Made by a program: the position numbers and the translations under genes. Shown piece after piece: positions 42,395-54,211 of a DNA stretch of 64,000 nt. The stretch is from NCBI RefSeq assembly GCF_041381155.1, contig NC_091141.1, forward strand, positions 26,680,828-26,744,827. The letters run 5' to 3'. The DNA comes from Argopecten irradians. Lineage: Eukaryota > Mollusca > Bivalvia > Pectinida > Pectinidae. A model generated the notes under the pieces. That model saw nothing but the letters and a program-made list of their open reading frames with translations, searched no databases and was not told where the DNA came from. Within the stretch, counting starts at the first letter, position 1. Each line of letters opens with the position of its first letter.

Positions 42395-42950
42395 TATTAA
42401 CATATGAAAATCTACAACACTTGTATAATTGATGAATAACAAATTTCTGCATACCCTGTCGGTATATATAGAAATAATTTCATTGCCCATTTGAATGTTC
42501 ATAGAAATTCAATACCTAACACTAAAAAAAATCTCAGGAGAGACAAAAACTTAATTTTCTTGGTATACACATAAAATGATATTGCCAACACCCCATCCGT
42601 TTCAAATTAATTTTGTGAAAATTAACTTACATGAATATTAATTTTAAAATACCTTTCAATATAGCTTAGATAGATACTAATTCCCAAACTTTTGCAAATT
42701 AACCTTGATTGCGTGAAGTTTATCTAGTAAGAACCAGCAGAAGCAAAATATATTTTTGAGACCCCATCAGCATTTTGTGAATAATAGCTATATCAAACTA
42801 ATATGCACTATGTATGCATAACAGGGAACCTACATTTGAAACTTGAAAAAGATTGATTCAAGGTTTTTTTTGAGAAATAGAGATAACAAGAATGGTTTAC
42901 TAAAAAATTGTGGGGAACCTATGACATACCACAAACAATGGACAATTTAA

Positions 42951-43305
42951 AGATGCTCCACCGCCGACAGAGCATAAATGATATTCATCATTTGAATAAA
43001 AATTGGTGTTTAATCGTGTATATATATGTCTAATCAAAACAAAAATAATATAAAATAATTTATTTCGCCTTTGGTGCATGCGCAATCAGTACTTCATTCC
43101 ATATAGGATGTAGTGACACGGAATTTTTTCGGGATGCAATTAATTACTTTTCATATTTTTAACTTGAAGTAAAATTAGAAGCTCAAACTTTTCAATGGTG
43201 GTAATGGTGTAAAGTTAGTAACTTTTGTAACTGAAGGAAAAGACTTATTCGTCTACTCCTGTTTTTGATAGTGAAAAAATACCATTTGTCGGCGGTGGAG
43301 CATCT
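42951..43305. repeat. MITE-B, copy 2
   Basis: Duplicate of 41595-41955 produced by the segmental duplication, with TTAA at both ends. The left terminus reads agatgctccaccgccgac, probably the better-preserved form. Confidence 0.85.
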
Positions 43306-43644
43306 TTAAAAAGTCTGTCATTAATTGATGGTTGGCAAAAACACAATGTTACAATATCATTATTTATTTCTATTTACAAAACTCTAATGGAGCATTTGGT
43401 AAAAGACGACAAATATAATTACAGCTTAAAGAAACATATACATATATACAGAAACAGTGATAGAACACTGTAGATATCTGATGTTGGTCACCATGACTGA
43501 CCACAACGGATAGCGGTCACTATTATTAACTGACCAATACATTTCACACAATTTATGTCCATTGCATTTTTAGCATGTGTAATACATTACTCTTTTTATA
43601 TCTAATTCTATGTTCAATTTGAACAAATTATAATGTTATATTAG

Positions 43645-43744
43645 CATCATCTTCTATACTCCAGGGCTTACTATCATTGTGTATATATATATATATATAT
43701 ATATGTAATTAACAGTGATAGCAACCCCTGGAATATTGAGGATG
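43645..43744. repeat. MITE-A, minimal hairpin, duplicate
   Basis: Duplicate of 42295-42394 within copy 2 of the segmental duplication. Confidence 0.8.
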
Positions 43745-44060
43745 TATTAACATATGAAAATCTACAACACTTGTATAATTGATGAATAACAAAATTCTGC
43801 ATACCCTGTCGGTATATAGAAATAATTTCATTGCCCATTTGAATGTTCATAGAAATTCAATACCTAACACTAAAAAAAATCTCAGGAGAGACAAAAACTT
43901 AATTTTCTTGGTATACACATAAAATGATATTGCCAACACCCCATCCGTTTCAAATTAATTTTGTGAAAATTAACTTACATGAATATTAATTTTAAATACC
44001 TTTCAATATAGCTTAGATAGATACTAATTCCCAAACTTTTGCAAATTAACCTTGATTGCG

Positions 44061-44728
44061 AAATTTGCAAAAATAAGTCGTATAAGAAAGAAAGTTGATT
44101 AACAGTGTTTAAGAGATACAAACACTCCACCCTCAAAACCAATGTGGATATATCGATCAACTGCGACTTGAGTTATTACAAGAAAAAAACTTTCAATTTT
44201 TGAATGAAGTTTGTGATTAACTAGGTAAAGGTAAATCAAGTTACCACAAAGAGATACTTTTCCATGGACACCCCCCACCCACTCCTCCATCACTTTGAAG
44301 TATTGCTAATGCAAATTTATGATTAGAAGAAAATTGATAATATCCATGCACAAGAAAACATTAATAAAACAAGAGGCCTAGAGGGCCTGTACCGCTCAAC
44401 TGATTCACTGGACGTCACGGTATCGCATAAGCTCATCTTGGTCCTTTGAACCAGCTTGGCTGCTATTCTGCATATGCATATTACATAGTTATCTGCCCTT
44501 GTGGGTAGGTTATGATTTTTACGTCATGTGTTTTTGAGCATAACATCATACTTTTTAGGGAAAACGACGTGAATTGTGCACACAAAATAATGACATCACA
44601 ATCAATACCTACCCAAAAGGGAGGTTACTCTGTAATATACAAAGACAGAATATAACACGCTATAAAATCACATGATAACTTAAATATCATACCCACTCTT
44701 ATATCGAGGAAATGAAGCACTGAGTTTG
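44061..44728. other. 3' flank of RAD51AP1
   Basis: Non-coding. At 44367-44410 lies aagaggcctagagggcctgt + accgctcaactg, which looks like the end of a dispersed repeat I recall as common in bivalve DNA. The RAD51AP1 3' UTR should occupy the right part. I see no clear polyadenylation signal. Confidence 0.4.
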
Positions 44729-45066
44729 TCAATGTTGAACTTTCAACCCGGAATGGAGTGGTTTTACATTCTGATGTCGTGACAGTCCAAGACGAAGTCC
44801 TGATACAGGAGATTTGATACTAATGCCACCTAGTGATAAAACTGGAGATTTTATAACAGCGCCACTAATTGAGGCCGACGTCCTTTTAACACCTAATGAA
44901 ACACCTGGAGACTTTGAAACAGCGCCACCTAGTGATGAACCCGGAGATTTTGAGACAGCGCCACCTAGTGTTGATCCTGGAGACTTTGTAACAGATCCAC
45001 CTAGTGCTGGGCCTGGAGATCTAAAACTATTGCTTCCTATGGATGTTTTCTTGCTGCTTGCACTAC
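44729..45066 (-). CDS. RAD51AP1: RAD51AP1 exon 8 (repeats and RAD51-binding C-terminus)
   Basis: Acceptor tatctttccag before 45066; TGA at 44731-44729. Encodes residues 267-377: SPGPALGGSVTK, SPGSTLGGAVSK, SPGSSLGGAVSK, a longer variant, SPVLSLGGISIK, then SPVSGLRLGLSR, HQNVKPLHSG. The plus-strand frame over this exon (GDFETAPPS repeats) is its antisense shadow. Confidence 0.93.
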
Positions 45067-48000
45067 CTGGAAAGATAGTTTATAATTTTGGATGTATTTC
45101 AGATTACTGTACACCAACTAATTTTCGTGACAATTAATTTCCATGGTTTAATCGCACACAAAAGTTGGTTGACAGAACACAAACATTTAAAGTTAAACAA
45201 GAACAAGATGACACTGATTCAATACTATACAAGGTCAAGGTGACAGAAATTTCATGTTCTACCAATTAATAAATCCAAGGATATTGAAGTTTATATATAT
45301 ATTTACGGGTATTTAAAAAAAAAAAATAAAAAATAAGTGAATAGTCGGGCAAAGAAAATCAGTCTAAAAGTGTTATAGGCCCTCCAAAAGTCCTTAAATA
45401 TCATTAATCTAACTCTTTGAAAATGAGGCTGCATGAAAATGTGAACACAGACATAGCCAGCTGGGAGGACAGTTTAGGATTCCTATAATGTAAATTAATA
45501 TCTTCTTATGTAGAGCCAATTTGATGAGAAATTTTATTTTTCTATTTTCTAAGAAATTATACTGGATATCTTAACACCATTTTTACTGGCTTTAGCCTTC
45601 CTTTGTGCGACTATTCACTTTAATAGTGTATACATTATGCCTATAACCTACCCGGTGGTGTATGCTGACCGACAGGGCTAGAAATTGTCTGACTAACACT
45701 CTTCCTTACAGCTGTCACTTTATTCCTGGGCACAGCAGGGGCAGTACCTCCTGAAATGATACATTTATCAGAAAAGCTAGAATGAAATTCCTAAAAAAAA
45801 TCAAATTTACAGCCCCTTCAACTTATTTTACATGACCTGCATAGATACAAAGAATCCAGAACAAGAGATACCAGAGGAAATCCTGGAGTCCACCATTAGA
45901 TAATCTGTAAGTCAATTTTTAACCACAGTGGACCAAAGAAACCCCAACAAAATATATTGATTTCACAGTATGACTGTAAAATGAAAAAAACAGCTTTATT
46001 TTTTTCTGTTCTTTCCCTTCGTTTCTAATTGTTGGTTTAAAAAGTTTATATGGCTTTCTAGATTAGTCAAAAGAATAAACAGTTTATAGGGGTCAAATAT
46101 GCTGAAAATCTTACTATAACTTTACTATGATGCAAAGAGACTTGATATAAAGCCTAAAAGTAGCTTGGAAGAAGAAATGGTCAAATGATCCTTATTAAGC
46201 TGCATGTTTTACAAGACTTTGGCCAAGTTATTTCAATGCTCTTTTATTTTGCTGAAAATCCTCACAATTTGCTACTGTTTCGGTTTTTCCTGATACGAGG
46301 AAAATAGTATCTAACTTCTTCAGATAAAAATAGTATCTAACTTCTTCAGATGAAAATTCTTCTTTTGAAAACAAGGAATTTGTTAACATTTTTTAATTTA
46401 TTTTTTATTCATTTTTTTCAAAAAATATACACATCACAACATATACAGAAGATACATGAAAGACGAGTACAATAAAAGTTACATTTGTAGAGTAATTTCA
46501 GATTGCATATTTTAACGTATGTACATACATATATTTACAAGTAACTTATTAACGTAACAAATACACACACACACACATTCACATAAAAGGTCTATCAAGA
46601 GTTATTTCCCTTCCTACAGATGTAATGAGAAATTGAACTAGGGGAGACAACTCTTGATAAAAAATTACACCAAAGACAGGACAGAAAAAGAAGAAAAAAG
46701 AAAAAAAAAAGATTAAAAAAAGGAGGGGGGGAGTAAACCTAGGTCACAGATCTTTCAAAAATTTTTAAAATATTACTGTTTATACATTTAACCAATTTTG
46801 TAATTCTGCAAGTGCTTGTGGTTTCCGCTTTAAATTACTGTTGGATATTATAATCCTGTGAGCTTTTAGTTCAAATTTAATATGATTTTTTAGACTGTTG
46901 AAATTGAGTTCTTTTTCTAGACATTTGCAGTTGTAAATGTATTGTTTTACTAGAAGCAGTATCAAATTTTCAATATGGAAATTAGTATTTGTACTATCTT
47001 GTTTGCCGAAGATAAAATCCTGTTTTTCGAATCTAAGACTTAAATTATTAGTAATTATAGAAATTCTTAATTGTTCAATCAAATTTGATACATTTTCACA
47101 GTCCCAAAATATATGAGTGATTGTTTCTGGATGTGTTTTACAAAATGTACATAGATTGTTGTTTGATTTACCAATTCTTAAAAGAAATGTTTTTGTAGTT
47201 AGTATTCTGTGATTTATTCGGAATTGTAACCATTGAAGCTTTGAGCTAGTAGTATCATTAAAAGGTTGTTTATAAATATTTCCCCATTCATCCCGATCAA
47301 TTTCAAAATTTTGATTCCATTTATTTTGAGCAGTAGGTATAACTTCATTTTTAATTAAAACATTATATATATTTTGAACACCTTTTTTACAACTTAAAAT
47401 CAATTTGAGGTTTATTGGTATGTTAGGAAGAGTTATATTTTTTTCAGAGTCAAAACTTTGTTGATTGTTTCTGATGACATGATTAATGGCATTTTTCATA
47501 CCCTAATATTCTAGAAAATTGGTCTGAATGTTATACGTTTCACGAAATTCTTCTAGACTATATATGGATTTGTCTGTTTTCAAAATGTTATGGATAAATA
47601 TAACACCCTTTTCATACCATAACTTCTTAAAAATAACTTTATGATTTATTCTGAATTCATTATTAAACCAAATAGGGTTTTCTAAAATATTTGTTTTGTA
47701 AATATTACTTGAACTTAAGGTCGTACACCAAGCCTCTAGAACATCTCTCCAAAATAAATTTTTAGAATTTTTAGATTGTTTTTTTTATGTGTTCAATTCC
47801 AGTATTCGCTAATTTTTGTTTGTCAAATAGAGATCTTAGAATAATATTCCAGTTTCCTTCTTTACAATAAATTCTTCTTATCCATGATACTTTTAGAGCA
47901 GTTATAAAGGATTTTAGATGAATCATTTTAAGCCCCCCTTCCTCATATTTTTTAATAATTACATCTCTTTTAATTTGATCCGGTTTACCATTCCATAAAA

Positions 48001-51000
48001 AGTCAAAGCACAGACAATTAATTTGTTTAATATACAAGTTATCAGGATTTGGAAGCGATATAAATAAGTGGTTGAACTGGGATATTAGTAAGGTTTTTAT
48101 TACAGCTATTTTGCCAATTGGTGTAAGAATTCTTTTGTTCCAAATTGAAATTAGTGTGATTTTAGTTTTGCAAGTTTTTTGTCGAAATTCAGTTGGATTA
48201 TTCTGCTTAGATCTACATCATATTCAATACCCAATAGATTAAAGCGTGTGGTTCCCCATTTTAAGTTAAGATTAGAATTAAATGTATTATTACTGTACTT
48301 CATACTGCCAATCCAAATTACCTGGGTCTTGGAGAAATTCATTTTTAAACCAGATATATTAGCATAGAAATTTAGTGATTTGAGAGTTTGATCTAAAGAT
48401 TTTTTTGAGCCATCTAAAATAACAGATGTGTCATCAGCAAATTGAGATAATAGAATTTCATCTTCATGTAATAGTATACCTTTAATATTTTCATTATTTC
48501 TTAGTAGTATGGATAAAATTTCTGCACATAAAATAAAAATATATGAAGAGACGGGGTCACCTTGACGACAGCCTCGCTCTATATGGAAAAAGTTGGACAG
48601 ATTTCCCCCAATATTTACTGCTGACTGTATATCATTTCTAAAGAGTTTTAAACAAGGAATTTGTTAACATCCCTTTTCCAAGAGAAAAAAAATTCTTAAA
48701 GATTTAATTTTCCTACTTGCATTATTTTCTTTCACCGTAAGAAGAAATAAAACTTCTCATTTCAAACTTCATGAGTGACACTTTTACTTTTTTCTATGAC
48801 ATCCTTCAGGTGTTGCCCCACTTGTACCTATTTACACATTACCAAACTTTATACATTATTTGACAATGATATTGAGTATTTCTTTAGGTGTCACCCCAAT
48901 GATATGAATCTATGCATTATTGGAATCTTACATTAAGTACTTGTATATCTTCCACTATCTATAATTTCACATTCTTCCACTATCTATAATTTCACATTAC
49001 AGAGCTGTGATAATTAGATAGATATTGTCTTCCTATCATTTTACTCTGTATTTGTTACCTTTACTTTTGGGTTTTGCTGTAGATTTAGATTTTGGAGTTG
49101 CTTGTTTTTTTGTTTTCCCCGGACTCTTTCCATTTGTCTTATTTGTCTTTTTCTTTTTCATGAATCCTTCAAAATCACTGTCATTGTCATCATAATCTTC
49201 ATCACTTTCATCCTCAGATTCATTTAGGTCAAATGAATCCTCTGAAACAAGAAAGGAACAACATCACTGGACAGGATGGGATGCTGAACTAAATGTCAAT
49301 GTGCAACCTTTCAAAGCAGAACAGTAAAACCAACATATTGAAAGACATAAAATGTTGTAAAGCAGCTTTCTTTTTGTTTTACTAAAAAATGTAGCATCAG
49401 CAGTTTAACCAAAAACTTCTCTATAAATTATACGATAGTTTCCTGTGTATTTCAAGCGGCTTTACATTTCATTTTTACCAACTTTGAAAAATAAGTGGAC
49501 TAATTACATGGTATCACAGAAAACAACAGTTGAGTAATTTGAGGTATCCTCTTTCCTTACCATTAGTATTTAGTATATTGTTTTTTTTAAATGAGCATTT
49601 GATGCCTATTTTTATTTTTTTTTTTATTTCTTGTTAACTTTTTAGGCTTTGAATAAACCTGTATCCTTCCACTTTTTTCAAAAAATCAGAATAAATAAAC
49701 TTGATGTATATAATAATAGATTCAAAGTGCCCTTATTGCACACCACATTTACATTTCCAAAGTTTATATTGACGGATAACCAGTGAGCAATCTGCCAAAG
49801 TGTGTTATCTGGAATTTATTTGAGAAAATCATAGAAAATGCTGGTTTCGCTTCCTGGTGGCTAGGTATACCCCATTTTGGTTAATATGTAGGAAATTTCA
49901 GTACTTATTATGTATGACACATTGAAGTGAACCTTACATTACTATTTTCTCTGTATATTACCTCTCCCAACTCCTCCCAAATATGACATACAACTATTTC
50001 AGATCGCCACCTGTCAATCAAACTACACATGACTTTGTATTTTGTATTGTGTATGCTACAATGTTTGCTCAGACATTGAATAGGTAGACGTGCGTTTGCG
50101 AGCAGGTGTGGCTATATCACACCTGGCGATTGGTCAATAGTCAAATCCACATACCACTATCACTCTCCACAATCGCTTTCTTGTTGGTTGTCTTACACCT
50201 TTTCTTTGATTCATCATCAGAAATGCAGCTTATCACTTCAATGTTGTCATCCAAGTCTTGACCTAAAGCAAGAAATAATCAGATAATGTGAAACAGTTTT
50301 AAACATTTAATTTAATTCGATTGCAAAATGTGTTTTGCTATTTATACGATCCAAAAGAAAACCCCATACAGTAAACCAGTTTGTTTTTACATATATATAA
50401 TTTGTGTCTTCATATTTTCAATATATTTGTAATTATAATAATTTCATGATCATACGCTCTTACTGACAATCATCATGATCTTTTTACATACATATGTTTT
50501 AAACAATAATTTTCATAACATTCAAATTAGCGTTTGAGCTTTTTGGTGAAAAATCGCTAAAATCTGTGTTTGTATATATCATTCTGTAGGTCTTAGAATT
50601 TCTCTTTAATTTTGTATGAACTGTATGACATTAAATTGAACCTGTTTTGGAAGGCTGTAGTACAGTGGGTATGGCTTTGTTCTGTCCCTCCAATGCCTCT
50701 ACACTAGCTGTGATGCTGAAAGATTCTTTATTGGATGTGGTATCCTTCTCTTCTAATGATTCACAAGACTCCTGGGAGCCCTGAGACTCGTGCATGGAGA
50801 TCTCCAGGGCCAACTGAAGCTCTCTATCAAAGTTTCTATCCGTAGGAACTTTTCTGTTGTATAAAATATAACTAGACAATTAATGTAAAGAGCAATAACT
50901 CTGTAGAGTGTAGCTTTCCTGTTTTATATTATATAGTAGGGCCGTTTTCGATTATACAGTTTGACTGGTTGGATCTAGTTGTTCAATTATTAATTAAAGA

Positions 51001-52844
51001 CGGACCTGGTGATTTTTTATTGTTTTCAGACGACCCTTGACAAAGTCATCACAGGCCTATATCAAAAACAGCAGGTCCGTCTGGACTTATACTGGAAATA
51101 ATGACTTAACCAATGGTCGAACCAGTTGTTTCGAATAAAAGAAAACGGCCCAGGTAAGTCTAAACTGACTGTACTGCAATATAAAAAAAGCAGAATTTTA
51201 ATTTTATGTTATATGATCTATAACTAATCAAATTAAATCTGATTTACCTGGATTATAATTACAGTATCTCGAATCAGATGTGGCTTAAGTTGCCATAGAT
51301 TGGGGAGATAACTACAATATAAAGTTGTATGTACCATCAACTCTTAATTGTTACTCATTTATAATTTCTCTTTCAGTATACCACTTCTTTTGACTAATTG
51401 GCTACTTCATCATTAACCTTCATCTCTTAGACATATGGTTCATCAACTTTTATCACTTCATTATTTCTCTACTGGTTCATCATGATGCATAAACATACCT
51501 TTTCTTTTTGTCCGTTTCATTATTTTTCACAGCCTGCTTTATCAATACATTTTCTTTGCTGGATGTTTTGGATTTCTTTGTTGGTGGTGGTGTGATGTCT
51601 TTGAAGTCTTCTGATAATACAAATACATTGCATTTTGTATTAAAATCAGTTAAGATTTGGTTTGAAGAAAGTACAGCAATGAAAAAAAAATGTGTTTTTG
51701 AATAATCAAGGGGGAATAACTCCAACAAATGACATGGCCCAAAGTGGTTATTATAAAACATAGTCCATTCTTGGTAAATTTTAAATCTAGTCCTGATAAA
51801 CAAATTAAATATAATATTACTTGATTTATTTTAATTTCTTGTAGCTATTGCATGGAAAGTAAGTACCTCATGGTAACATGGGAAAGAAAATCCTTTTAGA
51901 CATCCAACATTCAAAAATTGGTCTTGATGAGAATTTCTCAGAAATTTTCTATACTTGCATTGGCCCTGTCACTTTGCTAATCCTTACCATCAAAATCATC
52001 GTCTTCTGCAGTATTAAATGCAGCATAGTTGACTTTCTTAGAAGACCTAAATAAATATAGGCAAAGTATATATAAATGTGAACTAAAGAGCTGACTTGCA
52101 ACACAAGTCACTTGCAAATTGACCGACATGTTTATTTGAACTGAAGAAATTGACTAGGACGCTTAATTACAACTAGATTTGTTTATCCATGACAATATAT
52201 AAGAGACATAAGGGCCTTATCCACATCTGGTAACTTGACATCAGTTAAATAGGAAAAGAATTCAACAGTTTTTCAAGGTGATGATTTTGATTTTTGGCCC
52301 CCAACTTGAAATAAAAATTCTAAAATGTGTTTTCAGAACAACACATAAAAACACACATCACATAGATGACTTGCTCCTATACAAAACGGCGTCAACGAAT
52401 TCCACGTTTTGATATAACAGTGCATTCTGGCCCTATACCAAAAATCTATCTGTCATTATATCTATTGTCAGGGTTTCTGTATCTACTGTAAAGTTATTAT
52501 AGCGGAAAAGAAACATAATATGATATCAACTTCTGACAGGGTTTTCAGTCTGTCAGACAGTCAGAAGGTGATGTCTTTCCCGCTAAAATAGTAGATATAC
52601 TAGACATAGCTTGAAGGACACAATATAATAGCTGAACCCTACTATTTACGTAACCCCCTATTTACTATCAGCGGACTATCAGCTAACTAGGTGCCTACAG
52701 TAGTAGGGGGGGTAGGGCTATTTTTTTAATAGTGATTTGAAGTTGAGTAGACGCCTTATAGTTCTACGTAATTTGTATGCATGATTCAAATTAAAAATAT
52801 GTTTAAACTAAGAATCAAAACCTTCCAGATCGCCTTTCTGACAT
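44729..52844 (-). CDS. RAD51AP1: RAD51-associated protein 1, eight coding exons
   Basis: A nuclear homologous-recombination factor that binds DNA and RAD51 and promotes strand pairing. Minus-strand coding exons, 5' to 3': 52844-52822, 52046-51988, 51610-51499, 50853-50642, 50262-50155, 49241-49059, 45750-45652, 45066-44729. All have AG/GT borders with consistent phases, giving 377 residues (human about 335-352). Matches to vertebrate RAD51AP1: the basic N-terminus with KKVNYAAF and an acidic DDDF run; the FDRELQLALEIS helix (residues about 74-85); acidic stretches and SPGK; and the C-terminal SPVSGLRLGLSR then VKPLH, the RAD51-binding motif. Residues 282-350 hold 12-residue repeats SPGxxLGGxVxK absent from vertebrate proteins. 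Donors of exons 1 (GTTTTG) and 4 (GTTCAA) are weak. Intron 6 carries a LINE and intron 7 a MITE-D. Confidence 0.92.
45335..45621. repeat. MITE-D copy (RAD51AP1 intron 7)
   Basis: Inverted termini aagtgaatagtcgggcaaag and ctttgtgcgactattcactt. The interior is homologous to 63547-63887 (aaattatactggatatct + taacaccattttta). Ends 31 bp from the donor of exon 7. Confidence 0.85.
45652..45750 (-). CDS. RAD51AP1: RAD51AP1 exon 7
   Basis: Acceptor gtatcatttcag, donor GTAGGT. Encodes residues 234-265, a basic, Pro/Ser/Thr-rich linker (GTAPAVPRNKVTAVRKS..). Phase 1 at both ends. Confidence 0.88.
46390..48649 (-). mobile_element. 5'-truncated LINE (non-LTR retrotransposon) in RAD51AP1 intron 6
   Basis: A 2.26-kb insertion flanked by a 21-bp direct repeat (46369-46389 and 48650-48670, aacaaggaatttgttaacat). 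On the minus strand it starts inside a reverse-transcriptase domain (RGCRQGDPVSSYIFILCAEI), includes the catalytic FADD at 48441-48430, and ends with an A-rich tail at the 46390 side. Only the 3' part was copied, as expected of target-primed insertion. The GCRQGDP/FILCAE style suggests an L1/Tx1-like clade (from memory). Confidence 0.92.
46780..48649 (-). pseudogene. LINE ORF2 remnant: reverse transcriptase plus C-terminal zinc-binding domain
   Basis: Homologous frames run at 48649-48151 (RT palm with FADDTSV, then NFSKTQVIWIGSMKYSN), 48037-47771 and 47499-46780. They are broken by frameshifts near 48150-48040 and 47770-47500. The last piece contains LQWLQFRINHRILTTKTFLL then CTFCKTHPETITHIFWDC, the zf-RVT pattern. 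Endonuclease and N-terminal RT are missing through truncation. Not functional. Confidence 0.85.
49059..49241 (-). CDS. RAD51AP1: RAD51AP1 exon 6 (acidic and basic region)
   Basis: Acceptor cttgtttcag, donor GTAACA. Encodes residues 173-232: an acidic run (ESEDESDEDYDDNDSDFEGF) followed by a Lys-rich, SPGK-containing tail, matching the acidic-then-basic order of vertebrate RAD51AP1. Confidence 0.9.
50155..50262 (-). CDS. RAD51AP1: RAD51AP1 exon 5
   Basis: Acceptor tctttgctttag, donor GTATGT. Encodes residues 137-171 (QDLDDNIEVISCISDDESKK..), an acidic then basic stretch. Phase 1 in and out. Confidence 0.88.
50642..50853 (-). CDS. RAD51AP1: RAD51AP1 exon 4 (conserved helix)
   Basis: Acceptor ttatacaacag. 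Donor GTTCAA is weak but phase-consistent. Encodes residues 66-135, with RNFDRELQLALEISMHES matching the vertebrate YQRDLEVALALS segment, then a Ser/Glu-rich linker. Confidence 0.9.
51499..51610 (-). CDS. RAD51AP1: RAD51AP1 exon 3
   Basis: Acceptor tattatcag, donor GTATGT. Encodes residues 29-64 (DFKDITPPPTKKSKTSSKEN..), matching the vertebrate DDFVSATVPLNKKSR region. Confidence 0.88.
51988..52046 (-). CDS. RAD51AP1: RAD51AP1 exon 2
   Basis: Acceptor tatttatttag, donor GTAAGG. Encodes SSKKVNYAAFNTAEDDDFD (residues 9-27), the strongly conserved N-terminal motif of the family. Confidence 0.9.
52822..52844 (-). CDS. RAD51AP1: RAD51AP1 exon 1 (start codon)
   Basis: The ATG at 52844 opens MSERRSG, then two bases and a non-canonical-looking but valid GTTTTG donor. 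Chosen because it is basic like the vertebrate start, and because it is the only nearby ATG-donor pair I found with the phase that exon 2 requires. Confidence 0.7.
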
Positions 52845-52925
52845 CTTTCAAGCGGTTCCCATGGATGCTTTGATCGGTAATCTAAGGCAAAACACGTCAA
52901 ACATCCCTTAAATTTCCCTCCTCAA

Positions 52926-53225
52926 CACGCCGGAAGTGCATAACCGGAAGTAAACAAGGGCGTCAGATTACCCACTTTACGCGAACTTCCTAAAGAAGTT
53001 GACATGTAGTTTCTTAGAACAGAATTGATGTAATAAAAATAAATAATGTCAAACATAAGTAAAATAGGATGCATGTTTTCATTGCATATCAGAAACAAAT
53101 AGTTTAAGATAAGTTCTAAAGCAAAGTTGAAACAGTTTGGTTTAAAATTCAAATGTCCCTTTATGCTCGTGCTTCTTCGGTGATTAGTCCTACTTCCATA
53201 TTGTTGCTATAATCAACTTCCGGTT
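52926..53225. promoter_or_regulatory. Probable promoter region with three ETS-type motifs
   Basis: CCGGAAGT occurs at 52930-52937 and 52944-52951, and its reverse form acttccgg at 53216-53223. These lie just upstream of RAD51AP1 exon 1 in an otherwise AT-rich stretch. ETS/GABPA sites cluster in housekeeping and bidirectional promoters. A strong donor (CAG|GTAAGA, exon end 53282) on the plus strand 60 bp beyond suggests a divergent transcript. Confidence 0.5.
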
Positions 53226-54211
53226 AGGCCTACGTGGTAAGATGAACAAAACTGTCCGACTTTGGTTTGTTTAGGACAGCAGGTAAGACTTTAAGACTGC
53301 TTCAGCACGACACAGTATGACAAAATTAGATTCGCCCTGAAATCAAACTGTACTGCTCGCATTCTCAGATGAATATCAATTATGTCAGTCTAACTGTCTA
53401 ATCTTACTGTAACGTTAAGCCTAATGAATGCCAAAATGTTGATGATCACCACATAACTGTAACGACTAACGTGACTGTTTGAAAATTAATAGCATAAACG
53501 TAGATTTTCCAGTTGGGAATTCCGTAATTAACTGATACAACAATTTTTGATTTTAAAAGAGTAAATTACTGTAGGCCTTGTACTGCCACACTTGGCAGGT
53601 AATGCCAGGTACAGTCATGGGACATAACTACTCGTCATTTTAATGACGTTGTTATAGTTTTTGTTCGGTGTAATGCCGGATTCGGCTCCGCGCTCTTTAT
53701 GGAATAAACTAGAGACATCGTTTAACGTGTTCGTAACGTCACAATGACGTCACTTTACTCGGAGAGTTGACGTCATGATTGTTGGAAAACATTGGCCGCA
53801 AAAGCAAAGAGCTGAGTACTGAGCAGAAATAATTGATTGTCCAGGCGTCATTTCAAATGCCATGTAAATCAGAGTTAGCGCAATTATTCAACATCCCTAG
53901 GACAACAATTACTAGTATTTTGAAGAAATTTCTTGTACAGGAAACTGTTGAAAACAGGCCGAGAAGTGGGAGGAGGAAATTGTTTGGTGACAAAGTCCGC
54001 CGTTGTTCGTCTTATTAAATGTAACAGAAAAAGGACTTTAGATGAAATTACCAACGTATTTTATGAGGGCAAGGAAAAGAGATTTTATAGGAAGACTGTT
54101 ATGAGAAAATTGCATGAGGAAGGATATCAATGTTCGAAAGGGAATGGTGGTGCCGGATGTGAACCAACAGAAGCGTGTTAGGTGGTGTAACACGAGAGGA
54201 GAAAATGTAGC

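Larger units (their letters stand above)
41359..42714. repeat. Tandem segmental duplication, copy 1 (1356 bp)
   Basis: Starts gaagtttatctagtaagaac and is repeated nearly base for base at 42715-44060. Differences are small indels (e.g. an extra TTAG near 41862) and a few substitutions. Contains one MITE-B (41595-41955) and one minimal MITE-A (42295-42394). Confidence 0.93.
42715..44060. repeat. Tandem segmental duplication, copy 2
   Basis: Second copy of the 1.36-kb unit, ending cttgattgcg. Flanking sequence departs immediately after. Confidence 0.93.
48671..52821. other. RAD51AP1 introns 1-5 and right end of intron 6
   Basis: Between the listed exons the sequence is AT-rich, with poly-T runs (about 49580-49625) and no element I can name. 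Intron gaps are 48671-49058, 49242-50154, 50263-50641, 50854-51498, 51611-51987 and 52047-52821. Confidence 0.5.

Noticed and set aside
44814..45137. Plus-strand open frame with GDFETAPPS repeats
   Set aside because: It is the antisense of RAD51AP1 exon 8. The minus strand has matching splice sites, phase and clear homology.
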